Assembly (NCBI GenBank): GCA_002104945.1
Contig: MCFH01000021.1
Span: forward strand, 1-64,000
Reading direction: 5' to 3'
Length of the DNA: 64,000 bases
Source: Piromyces finnis
Taxonomy: Eukaryota; Neocallimastigomycota; Neocallimastigomycetes; Neocallimastigales; Neocallimastigaceae
Shown here: piece by piece, positions 42,149 through 51,410 of the stretch
Position numbering within the stretch: the first letter of the stretch is position 1
Layout: each line of letters starts with the position of its first letter
Made by a program: the position numbers and the translations under genes
The notes under the pieces: generated by a model
What the model was told of the DNA's origin: nothing
What the model saw: the letters and a program-made list of their open reading frames with translations, nothing else
The model's database searches: none

Positions 42149-45100
42149 TTACAATTCAGAAAAATATGGAATTATATTCTTTAAGTGAATATTCCGTTCT
42201 GCAATTTCCCCTGAAATAGGATCACAAACTGTAACTGTATTAAATTCTTTCTTTATGATTTTTAAGGGTCCAGTAAAATAAGGGTCCAGTTTCCTTCTAT
42301 TGAATACTTTAACTAATACTAAATCTCCAGGTTTATATGCGGCTCTCATTCGTTTACTCTGTCGTCTCCGGTCACTCCATAATTTATTGGCTGTTTCAAT
42401 ATTATCGATGGCTTCTTGTATCCACTTATGATGTCTCACGAACTTCTGTATCCAATATTCCTCTTCGTTCTCATACTTATTCCTGTCTTTCATCAAAGAT
42501 AGTTCGAAGGGTTGTAGATCTTTGCGTCCATATAGTAGTTCAAAGCTGCTGAACTTTGTAATTTCGTTTTTACAAGTTCTAAGAGCCCATAATGCACTAG
42601 GCAGTATTTCATCCCATTCATCTTCTTCATTACCTAATAGTTTCAGATATTTGATTATCTCCTTATTCCGGTTTTCCACTTCTCCATTAGATGCAGGGTG
42701 GTATGTCGATACGTATTGGACGTACACGTCATGTAAATCCAGGAATGCCTTCGTCTTATCAGATCTAAATTGAGGCCCATTGTCTGTTACTAGAACCTCT
42801 GGAATACCATGGCGAGAAAATACCCTCTTCAAAAAGTCAATGACATCATCGGATTCTATATTCTCCAAAGCCTCAGCCTCCACCCATTTAGTTAAATAGT
42901 CCACTAGGACAATGATGTATTTATTGCCTTTATTTGTTATTGGCAACGGACCTACCAGATCAAGACCTACTCTTGAAAATGGTAAGCCTGGCTTTGTAGG
43001 TATGCTTTCAACAAAAAGGTTAGATTTCTGTGGCTTGAATTGTTGGCATCTTGGACAACACTTAATATAAATTTTTATATCGTTATTCATGCCCTTCCAA
43101 TAAAATTCCTTCTTTAGCCTATGATAGGTCTTGTATATACCTTCATGTCCGATAGAATGAGCGGCTTCAATTAGTCTGAATTTTTCTTCGTCATCATCTA
43201 TAATTCTTCTTAGTTTCCCATTACTCTTGTAGTATTGTATTCCATCCATAGTTATAAGTTTCCTATTAATAAAATCATTTATATTTTTATATTGATTATT
43301 ATTCTCACTTATTTTATTATTAGTAGTATTACTATTGTTCTCCACGATCACGTTGATTGTTTGTTTGTTATGACTTGGTCTTGGTGCTAACTGACTTTCT
43401 TCCTTACTGGTCAATCTTGATAGAGCGTCAGCTATTACATTCTTCTTTCCTTCTTCGTACAACACTTTGATTTTTAATATACTAAACGTAGTGACCCATT
43501 TAAGATGTCGATTATTGGTTGGTTCGCTATTATTAATCAATCCAACTAGCGGTTTATGGTCGGTGATTAATTCAGTTTCCAACGTATTTCCTACTATATA
43601 ATGCTTGAATTTCCTAGAACAATAATATGCAGCTGTCCCTTCTAAATCTGTTACACTATAGTTTTCTTCTGATTTATTCAGTGTCCTACTTACAAAGTGT
43701 AGTGGTTTCTCCATTCCATCTTCATCTATTTGTAAAATCACTCCACCTATCCCATTACGTGATGCATCTGTTCTAATCTTGAATGATTTATCAAAATCCG
43801 GTGGCATTAATATCGGAGCTTCTATTAGTCTTAATTTTAAGATTTCAAATGAATTATTCGCCTCTGGATTCCATTTGAACTCTTCGTCTTTCTTTAATAA
43901 CTTAAATAATGGTTTAGCATATTGTGCAAATTTATCAATAAATTTTCGGTAGTAACTTACAGCCCCTAAAAACGAACGCAATTGAGAAACATTTTTCGGT
44001 GGTAGCCAATTCATGATTACCTGCGTTTTCCCCGGAATTGGTTTAATTCCTTCTTTAGATAATACATGGCCTAGCAATTCTACTTCTTCTTGAAAGAAGT
44101 GACACTTCTCAATGTTGATTCTTAAACCATTTTCCCTGAGTATTTTAAAAACCTTTGATAAATCTCTAATATGTTCTTCCATTGTATTGGAAAAGACTAT
44201 CAAATCATCAATATAAATAAAGACACACTTCCCAATAAGGTCGAAGAAAATCCTGTTCATTTCTCTCTGGAAGGTAGCTGGGGCATTACATAACCCGAAA
44301 GGCATTACCTTGAAATTATAGTTTCCATATATAGTGGTAAAACATGTAAGATCTTCATCCTCAGGATACATCGGAACTTGGTGGTAACCCGAAAACAAAT
44401 CCATAGTAGTCAAAACAGCTTTCTTACCTACGTAGCACAGTATGTCATCAATTAGTGGTAGAGCGTAGGAATCCTTTATTGTACATTCATTTAAGCGTCG
44501 ATAATCCACACACATTCGGTATTTTCCATTTTTCTTAGGCACTAAGACTACAGGCGACGACCACGATGAATGGGATGGTTCAATTAATTTATTCTTAATC
44601 AGCTTGGTTAACTCCTCTTTCAATGCATCTGCTTGCACTTTTGATAGCCTATATGCTCGTTGTTTAAAAGGAAACGAGTTTGGCTTCAACCTGATACGAT
44701 GAGGTAGTAATTTTGTTCTACTCAGATCGTCAGTTTTAACAGCGATAACATGATTAAATTTATCAAATAGCTTTCTTACTACATCTCTAATATCTTTCGG
44801 AATTTTATTCACAATATTATTAATAATATTTTCTTTTGTTTCTAACGTTCCTTCTTTTCCTTCATTCTGGGTAGACATCGCTACTGTTATTAACATTGGT
44901 GTTTCTTCTATAGTTTCCTCCTCTGAATCCTCCCCTTTAGATTCCTGGAGATTTACATCATAATGGAGGTCTGCAATTTTCATGGGAGAATTGTTTTTAT
45001 CAATGTAATATAAATTATCATCCACAAAATTTAAACTAAACCTATTCCTTTTAAGGGAATCGATTCCAATTAATATATCAAAGATATCATCTTTTTCGAT

Positions 45101-46174
45101 AACCCTAAATATCTCTGTGAAAGTCTTCTCGCCAATTGTGATTTTTAGTTTATATATATCCGTATTCGATGAAGTATTGGAATATGCCTGAAATATTGTC
45201 TCTGTAATATTTCCTACTGGCTGCTTGTGAATCCTAAATTTGCGGAGTGCTGACTTTGTTATCATATTAACGCTGGCACATGAATCTAAGAATATTTCAG
45301 CCTCCACATCTTCTACCTTCCCGCGGACTTTGACAACTTTATGTTCTCCAAGCAAGGTGACAGCATTTGTTACTGCATTTTTGAATTTTGGTGTTAATTT
45401 CAACTTCTGGGCAAATGCTGTGCGGAATTTTGGGAACAGGTCTAATAAATTCACAAGTTTTGTTACCACTTCTGTTGAAGCTACTTCTTTAACTAAATCA
45501 TCTACCTTGAACTCTTCAAAACCATCCATTAGACGTATGTGTTTTTCAATATTTAAAATTTGTTCTTGCGGTGGGTTAGGGTTTATTTTATCTATTTCCT
45601 TCCTTTCTTGTTTCTTCATTTCAGCATTTCTTTCTTCCCGATTTTTCTTCTTTACATTCTCTATTCTTTTATCATTTAGATAGGATACATCCAAGTGTTC
45701 TAACTTCTCTACTTTGTTTAATTTTCTATTTTCCTTAGGAGTTGTTGCTTTGCTCTTATCATTCTTGCCCAATTCTTCATTTATATCATCCAACTCCTCT
45801 TCCATTTCTTCTTTTCCTATGGTTTCTATTAACTTATTTTCATCTTTGGTTGATTTTCCATCAGAATCTATTGTTATAATTTCAGAAGTGTCCAAGTTCA
45901 TCTCCTTATCATTATTATTTATATAATTCCTTCTCTTATCTAATTGCTCATTATACTTCATAGCAGCAGTTTTAATAGGCATAGGATTTCGCTGTAGTTT
46001 ATTCTCATGCATTCTCTTTATTTGGCTGGTTGTTTCCTTGTGCGCATTTTTAGCTTTGCTATTTGTGTCTTTTGATTTCTTCGTTGCAACCAAGGTTATA
46101 GACGAAGGCTCTCGGTAATTATTATTTGAGGTATTAGTATTAATTATGGTTTTATCTACCGTTGGTTGTACCAC
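42149..46174 (-). CDS. E7 Pol polyprotein (protease, RT, RNase H, integrase)
   Basis: This is 1341 aa. A long charged N-terminal region (1-280) precedes a protease with IFLDSCASVNMI (DSC near 296, again Cys for Gly). RT follows with MPFGLCNAPATFQ and YIDD near 655, then RNase H (RTDASRN), the integrase zinc region (HSIGHEGIYKTYHRL..CPRCQ) and a DDE core ending HPASNGEVENRNKE near 1160. No chromodomain. The first codon of the open frame considered here is GTG, and no ATG lies near the gag end; the frame is open back to the slippery heptamer. Gag-Pol frameshifting is therefore the only likely route of expression. Relative of E1 and E5. Confidence 0.93.
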   Translation of the reverse strand: MVQPTVDKTIINTNTSNNNYREPSSITLVATKKSKDTNSKAKNAHKETTSQIKRMHENKLQRNPMPIKTAAMKYNEQLDKRRNYINNNDKEMNLDTSEIITIDSDGKSTKDENKLIETIGKEEMEEELDDINEELGKNDKSKATTPKENRKLNKVEKLEHLDVSYLNDKRIENVKKKNREERNAEMKKQERKEIDKINPNPPQEQILNIEKHIRLMDGFEEFKVDDLVKEVASTEVVTKLVNLLDLFPKFRTAFAQKLKLTPKFKNAVTNAVTLLGEHKVVKVRGKVEDVEAEIFLDSCASVNMITKSALRKFRIHKQPVGNITETIFQAYSNTSSNTDIYKLKITIGEKTFTEIFRVIEKDDIFDILIGIDSLKRNRFSLNFVDDNLYYIDKNNSPMKIADLHYDVNLQESKGEDSEEETIEETPMLITVAMSTQNEGKEGTLETKENIINNIVNKIPKDIRDVVRKLFDKFNHVIAVKTDDLSRTKLLPHRIRLKPNSFPFKQRAYRLSKVQADALKEELTKLIKNKLIEPSHSSWSSPVVLVPKKNGKYRMCVDYRRLNECTIKDSYALPLIDDILCYVGKKAVLTTMDLFSGYHQVPMYPEDEDLTCFTTIYGNYNFKVMPFGLCNAPATFQREMNRIFFDLIGKCVFIYIDDLIVFSNTMEEHIRDLSKVFKILRENGLRINIEKCHFFQEEVELLGHVLSKEGIKPIPGKTQVIMNWLPPKNVSQLRSFLGAVSYYRKFIDKFAQYAKPLFKLLKKDEEFKWNPEANNSFEILKLRLIEAPILMPPDFDKSFKIRTDASRNGIGGVILQIDEDGMEKPLHFVSRTLNKSEENYSVTDLEGTAAYYCSRKFKHYIVGNTLETELITDHKPLVGLINNSEPTNNRHLKWVTTFSILKIKVLYEEGKKNVIADALSRLTSKEESQLAPRPSHNKQTINVIVENNSNTTNNKISENNNQYKNINDFINRKLITMDGIQYYKSNGKLRRIIDDDEEKFRLIEAAHSIGHEGIYKTYHRLKKEFYWKGMNNDIKIYIKCCPRCQQFKPQKSNLFVESIPTKPGLPFSRVGLDLVGPLPITNKGNKYIIVLVDYLTKWVEAEALENIESDDVIDFLKRVFSRHGIPEVLVTDNGPQFRSDKTKAFLDLHDVYVQYVSTYHPASNGEVENRNKEIIKYLKLLGNEEDEWDEILPSALWALRTCKNEITKFSSFELLYGRKDLQPFELSLMKDRNKYENEEEYWIQKFVRHHKWIQEAIDNIETANKLWSDRRRQSKRMRAAYKPGDLVLVKVFNRRKLDPYFTGPLKIIKKEFNTVTVCDPISGEIAERNIHLKNIIPYFSEL

Positions 46175-46193
46175 CGATAGATTGGTTTGTTTA

Positions 46194-46228
46194 CTGGGAG
46201 TTGTCCTTCTCCCAGAGTTTAGTTTAAA
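46194..46228 (-). promoter_or_regulatory. Candidate -1 ribosomal frameshift signal, E7 gag/pol
   Basis: In sense: heptamer TTTAAAC (46222-46228, read T TTA AAC by gag), spacer TAAACT containing the stop, stem CTGGGAG, loop AAGGACAA, stem CTCCCAG (46194-46200). The -1 frame leads into pol with no stop. Confidence 0.87.
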
Positions 46229-47693
46229 AGCCCCTTTTCTTCCATTTCGGCAAGTTGTTTAAAAGTATATGGACATTCTATACGTTTGTGTCCATTTTGT
46301 CCACATCTGAAACATTTTATATCGGAATTTCTTTCATCAATCTCCCTTGGAATAGCATTGGTTGGTTCTATCAGGGATACCCTTTTTTCCGCATTTCTTG
46401 TTGTAGAATAAGATTTATTCATGCCTTGATAAGGGATTAAACCCATTCTACTATTATTATCATTCTGTTGATTTACATAACCATTGATGTTGCTCCAATT
46501 AGACTGTCCTCCATAAACTCTGCGGTAGCTAGTCCTAGTTCTATTGAAATATGGATATCTAAAGTTCTGGTTAATATTCTTCCTGTCGTAATATGAATTA
46601 TGCGAATCCTCTTTATTATCATTCATAAGTCCAGTATAAATCGGATGATTTAATAGAACATTATCACTTTGGGCAGCTAAAGTAACATTCCTTGTTCCTC
46701 TCCTTTGGTTAACTTGTTCATTGTTTTTCTCTTTAATTTCTCTCTCAGTATTTTCAGCTCGTTCAGCAATTTTGTAAGCTTCTTGTAGGTTCTCACAATC
46801 AGACATTCCTACCTGGGAGCACGGATAGACACGAGCACTAATAGAGTCTCTATATTCCTTCACTGTTATTAATTTCTGATATTCCCTACTTAGATTATGA
46901 TACAAGTTTCGATATCTATAATTAAACTTTTTTATAGTTTCTCCTTCCGCAATATTCATGTTTCTAAGTAGGGTCCATTTATCTCCCTCAGTAATCTTCA
47001 TATCTTCTTCGATGGCTATTTGTATTTCTTTAAGTGATGGGTAATGGACTTCATTATTTCTTCTTATTTTTAACCTTCTGTAAAGAAATGTGTCTTTAAC
47101 AATAAAACAAATTATAATATTTACTAAATAACTTAGTAATATTAACACTTTAAAATAATCTGTAAATTATTAATTTATAAAAATATCATTAAAAACACAT
47201 AGAATTTAACTTAATAAGTTAGTGTTTAATAATATAATTATTTATTAATAAAATCTCGATTCTTTAAAATATTTGGGAAAATTCACTCGTATTTATACTA
47301 AAAATTTTTTAAATTAATTTATAAATTTTTTTCAACTTAAAATTCTTAACCAATCAATAATCTTCATATAAAATAAAATTTAAAAATAAAATAAAATAAA
47401 ATTATAATTTTTTTTAAAATAGTATCTATGAGGTCTCGAACTAGTGTCATTCAGACTCAAAGTCTTAGCTACTAACCACTAAGACAATTTAGTTATTTCT
47501 AGTATTCATTACACCTTCTTACAACTTCTTTGGTATCAGACTCTACTGCGGCCATAGCCCAATTATACACTTGTCTAGGCTCAATTAAATCATAGAGATC
47601 CAAAAAGTCGTTCATATCCACTACCCATTCCCATACATTCTTCCCATAGTTATCAAGTTTGGGAACCTCTTTACGTATAGTAGTTAAATCCAT
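46219..47693 (-). pseudogene. E7 gag split by a solo LTR
   Basis: The N-terminal part (47519-47693) starts MDLTTIRKEVPKLDNYGK. The C-terminal part (46219-47073) contains the Gag core, a Tyr/Arg/Asn-rich region and a CCHC knuckle CFRCGQNGHKRIEC. Between them sits the 435-bp LTR-K plus a 5-bp duplication. The two parts are in the same frame once the insert is ignored, which gives a Gag of about 343 residues, close to E1. As it stands, translation ends a few codons into the LTR (after RRCNEY). A Met inside the LTR could start a truncated product, but that is unlikely to be functional. Confidence 0.88.
47079..47513 (-). repeat. Solo LTR-K with a tRNA-like module, inside E7 gag
   Basis: This 435-bp LTR is flanked by a perfect 5-bp duplication, CCTTC on the + strand (47074-47078 and 47514-47518). 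In sense it starts TGTAATGAATACTAG and ends TTTCTTTACA. Near its start it has an A-box-like TGTCTTAGTGGTTAG within a perfect 7-bp hairpin (47462-47485), an AGACT TTG AGTCT anticodon-arm-like hairpin, and a B-box-like AGTTCGAGACC. It is related to LTR-C at the same positions. Confidence 0.85.
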
Positions 47694-48077
47694 TTCTCAA
47701 AGATGAACTAATATTACTCTTATTATTGTTTGTCTGTTTATTATATCGCGTGATTTCTAATTGTATATATTTTTATATTTTTATTATTATTAACACGCGT
47801 ATTAATTATAAATTTATGGTATATTTTATATATAAATATAAACTATTTTATTTTAATAAATTTAATTCTTAGAACTACTTATATTATCGACTTTGGTGTA
47901 GAAGGCCTTTAGCTAAGAAGTTTTTCATTCAACAGCCGCGATCTACCCAAAGCGGTTGGTGGAAATATGTGTATTCTTCAAATTAAATAATTAAAATAAT
48001 ATAATTTAATAGTTATTTATAATTTATTATTATTATTATTATATATATTAATTTATTATTATTATTATTATTATAAA

Positions 48078-48108
<31 letters not shown>

Positions 48109-48187
48109 TTTTTGTATAATCTCTATCTATTACTCATCTATTTTCATAAATTTGCTTGTTGTACGCCCGGATTCTCCACCAAAAACT
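47694..48187 (-). other. E7 5' leader with primer binding site
   Basis: This is 494 bp of non-coding leader. The primer-binding-type stretch TGGTGGAGAATCC lies six bases after the LTR in sense (plus strand 48169-48181) and is shared with E8. Long ATT and AT microsatellites occupy about 48025-48115. Confidence 0.75.
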
Positions 48188-48820
48188 TGGTACAGAATTT
48201 TATTATAAGTACCTTTTTCTTTATTGTTTGGGACACTACAACAGTTATAAATAACAAATTTATATTCTAGATGAATATTTTTTTATTATATATTATTTTA
48301 TTATTTTGTTTATTATTTTATTATTTTTATTACAAGCTTTATTATTTATAAGTATTATTTATTATTATTTTATATTATTATTTGTTTTAAAAAAAATAGG
48401 TATAATCTTAGAAAATAAACTAATATTATTATTAATTCCTTCACTAAATCTAACAATAATATTATTTATTCTTCTATTATTATCACCTTATCTTTATTTT
48501 ATTTATAATATAACTAATATAAACTAACTAAAAACTAACTAAAAACTAAAAACTCTTCTTTTTTTTTTTATATATATATACGCGTCTTTTTCTTCCTTAT
48601 ATAATTATATTTTTATCATCCTTATATTAAATTATAAAAAGTTTATTTTACTTTAATAAATTATTTATAAGTTATTAATTTAATTTAATTTACCATTCTT
48701 ATTATTACTATCGTTATATAAATTTATTAAATAAAAATATTTAAATCCATATATATTATAAGGGTTATTTCATTTACCAAATATATGGATTTATTGCATT
48801 TTTCTGAATGTGGTGTACCA
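48188..48820 (-). repeat. E7 5' LTR (LTR-I)
   Basis: This is 633 bp, equal to 41454-42086. It is followed on the + strand by AACAC and then LTR-J of E8. Confidence 0.92.
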
Positions 48821-48825
48821 AACAC

Positions 48826-49341
48826 TGATACGAAGAGGATATTATCTTAATTCTATAAATGAATATAGAAAGTGATAATATTTGTATCTAAAATTTAATA
48901 AATAAAAATAAATAAGAAAATAAAAATAGAATAAATGATTTTTATACTTGTTCATTTGCAAGTCTTTGTTAGTTTAAAATATAAAATTATTTTATTTAAT
49001 TATAAAGTTTTAATATTTAATAACTCTTGTATTATTAAATATATATATGTTATTGTTTAATACATCTTGAATGTATGTAAATATAATCACAATTATTATT
49101 TTAATAAAATTTAATATTATTATCTAATTTTACTGGATTATTAGGAACAATTTTAAAATAAAATAATTCTATCACTATTTATACAAAATTATTATTTTAA
49201 AGTATAATTATAAACAAATATAAACTATTTAATTTAAAACTAAATAAACAATTAAATAGACAAAAAGTTTACATTTATAGTTTTTAATTTAATAATTTTA
49301 TACATGTTAATTATTTTAATTTTCAACTATCTGTGTTTTAA

Positions 49342-49372
<31 letters not shown>

Positions 49373-49404
49373 AATTCATAATTTATAAATTTAATTATTT
49401 ATCA
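48826..49404 (-). repeat. E8 3' LTR (LTR-J)
   Basis: This runs from TGATACGAAGA to TTATTTATCA, 579 bp. The pair differs mainly in an ATT microsatellite and a few bases near the left end (GAGGATATT or GAAAAATATT). Confidence 0.87.
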
Positions 49405-50206
49405 ATATCTTCGCCCTTAAGATATAACTTCGTCCCTTGAAGTTATGAAAAGAAAAATAATAGATAAAGAATTAAATTTTATAAATAATTAAAGATCTTC
49501 ATTTTATTACTTCTTCTTCTTCTTCTTAGGATTTTCTTCTTTCTTTCTTTATATGCATGTTTAATTTCTAATGTCCTCCATTAATTTATTTTTAATATAT
49601 AATTTTCCGGATATTTTTTTTTATAGTAGCTGCAGTGTCTTTTTCAAATAAATTTATTCTTCATTTATATCCACATCAAATAAAGCTTACTTAAGGTTTA
49701 TTATTATTTAAAGTTTATTTTCTGATACTTTTATTCCATTATCCACATATTATTTTGAAATTCATATAAGTTTTTAGAAGAGCGGAGCAGTGGGAATATA
49801 ATGTTTTTCATTCAGGTGAAATATACATTATAATTTTATTATTTTATAATATATAATTGGTATATTATAATTGATTATGGATTTATAATTGAATTATATT
49901 ATAATGTTTTTGTATTATAATATTGATTTTATTTTAAATAACTTGAATATTTAAAATTTTGATATTAATGTTGTTTATTTAATTATTGGAATTAAATATT
50001 TGTGAAATTTTTTTTAATATATATTAATAATATATTGGAATATATTAATATATATTGTTGAAGTATTGTTAATTCCGATTTTAATTAATTTTGAAATTAA
50101 TTAAATTTGAAGTAGCAGTAGTTTCCTATGGGGAACAGAGAGGTTCGCGTAATTCCCTCCGGCCTTAAGACTAGCTACGCAGTAGATTTTTGGATTCTCC
50201 ACCATT
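49405..50206 (-). other. E8 internal region
   Basis: This is 802 bp of non-coding sequence. Two hairpins lie next to the 3' LTR: ATATCTT, loop AAGGGCG, AAGATAT (49405-49425), and ATAACTTC, loop AAGGGAC, GAAGTTAT (49424-49446). The primer site lies near the other end. I see no reading frame longer than chance. Confidence 0.75.
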
Positions 50207-50723
50207 TGATACGAAGAAAAATATTATCTTAATTCTATAAATGAATATAGAAAGTGATAATATTTGTATCTAAAATTTAATAAATAAAAATAAATAAGAA
50301 AATAAAAATAGAATAAATGATTTTTATACTTGTTCATTTACAAGTCTTTGTTAGTTTAAAATATAAAATTATTTTATTTAATTATAAAGTTTTAATATTT
50401 AATAACTCTTGTATTATTAAATATATATATGTTATTGTTTAATACATCTTGAATGTATGTAAATATAATCACAATTATTATTTTAATAAAATTTAATATT
50501 ATTATCTAATTTTACTGGATTATTAGGAACAATTTTAAAATAAAATAATTCTATCACTATTTATACAAAATTATTATTTTAAAGTATAATTATAAACAAA
50601 TATAAACTATTTAATTTAAAACTAAATAAACAATTAAATAGACAAAAAGTTTACATTTATAGTTTTTAATTTAATAATTTTATACATGTTAATTATTTTA
50701 ATTTTCAACTATCTGTGTTTTAA

Positions 50724-50757
<34 letters not shown>

Positions 50758-50789
50758 AATTCATAATTTATAAATTTAATTATTTATCA
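50207..50789 (-). repeat. E8 5' LTR (LTR-J)
   Basis: This is 583 bp, the same family as 48826-49404. It is followed on the + strand by ACAC, 11 bases, and then the tRNA gene. Confidence 0.87.
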
Positions 50790-50804
50790 ACACAACAATT
50801 GAAT

Positions 50805-50886
50805 GTCAGTTTGTCCGAGTGGTTAAGGAGTCAGACTTGAAATCTGATGGGCTCTGCCCGCGCAGGTTCAAACCCTGCAGCTGACG
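50805..50886 (+). tRNA. tRNA-Ser(UGA)
   Basis: This 82-nt cloverleaf has a long variable arm. The acceptor stem GTCAGTT pairs with AGCTGAC, with one G-U pair. The anticodon stem is TCAGA/TCTGA around CTTGAAA, giving anticodon UGA, which reads UCA. The variable arm TGGGCTCTGCCCG is typical of class II serine tRNAs. The T arm is GCAGG/CCTGC around TTCAAAC. The discriminator is G and CCA is not encoded, as expected for a nuclear tRNA gene. There is no intron. A TTTT run just downstream can stop Pol III. Retrotransposons end 15 bp upstream. Confidence 0.96.
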
Positions 50887-50999
50887 ATTTATTTTATTTG
50901 TTTGTGTAACATAATAAATTTTAAGTATTAAGTATTATTAAAAACATGAATATATATATATATTTTTTTTATTATCAAAATATGAAATTAAAACTTTTA

Positions 51000-51350
51000 T
51001 GATTAAATATTATTATTATAATATTTTATATAACACCAACACTTTATAAATAAATATTTGTATAATATGTATATATATTATTTTATATTTATTTATTATT
51101 ATTTATTTATTAATATTTGTTATTAATATTTATTATTATTTAATACAAGTTATTTAATAATGTCTTTTCTTATATTATGAAAAGAACTACATTTTAATAA
51201 TAGTAAAAAATATATATTTATATAATATTAAATAAAATTATACTTTTCATATAATTAATTTAATTAATACATAAAAATTTAAATAATATATAATTATATA
51301 ATTAATTAATAGTAAATAAAATATAAAATTATTTCATTATAATTTTAACA
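51000..51350 (-). repeat. Copia 3' LTR
   Basis: On the + strand it runs from TGATTAAATATT to ATTTTAACA, 351 bp, the same length as the partner at 56571. No differences were noticed by eye. Confidence 0.87.
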
Positions 51351-51410
51351 TTCTCCCAAAAGTATAAATACTTTTATTTAATATTCATTTAATATTCATT
51401 TAATATTCAT

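Larger units (their letters stand above)
41454..48820 (-). mobile_element. E7: full-length Gypsy element with a solo LTR in gag
   Basis: E7 is 7367 bp with 633-bp LTRs (41454-42086 and 48188-48820) that look identical by eye. The target duplication is AACA (41450-41453 and 48821-48824). In sense it has a primer site TGGTGGAGAATCCGGGCG (plus strand 48164-48181), gag (split by LTR-K), a frameshift signal, intact pol, a terminal hairpin, the purine-rich tract AAGGCGGGATGTCT and the 3' LTR. Pol is intact but Gag is not, so mobility would need Gag in trans. Confidence 0.93.
48826..50789 (-). mobile_element. E8: short non-autonomous LTR retrotransposon
   Basis: E8 is 1964 bp: LTR-J copies of 579 bp (48826-49404) and 583 bp (50207-50789) around 802 bp without coding capacity. 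The target duplication is ACAC (48822-48825 and 50790-50793). In sense it keeps a primer site TGGTGGAGAATCC (plus strand 50192-50204), the AAGGGAC terminal hairpin and a second hairpin touching the 3' LTR, so the signals for replication are present while gag and pol are not. It probably moved with proteins of an E7-like element. It ends 15 bp upstream of tRNA-Ser. Confidence 0.88.

Noticed and set aside
47079-47513. Intron in E7 gag
   Set aside because: The insert has LTR-type ends and a perfect 5-bp target duplication, and it resembles LTR-C. It lacks GT..AG at the junctions.
50887-50989. Second tRNA or snRNA gene downstream of tRNA-Ser
   Set aside because: Only AT-rich sequence and a TA microsatellite are seen; no cloverleaf or promoter boxes.
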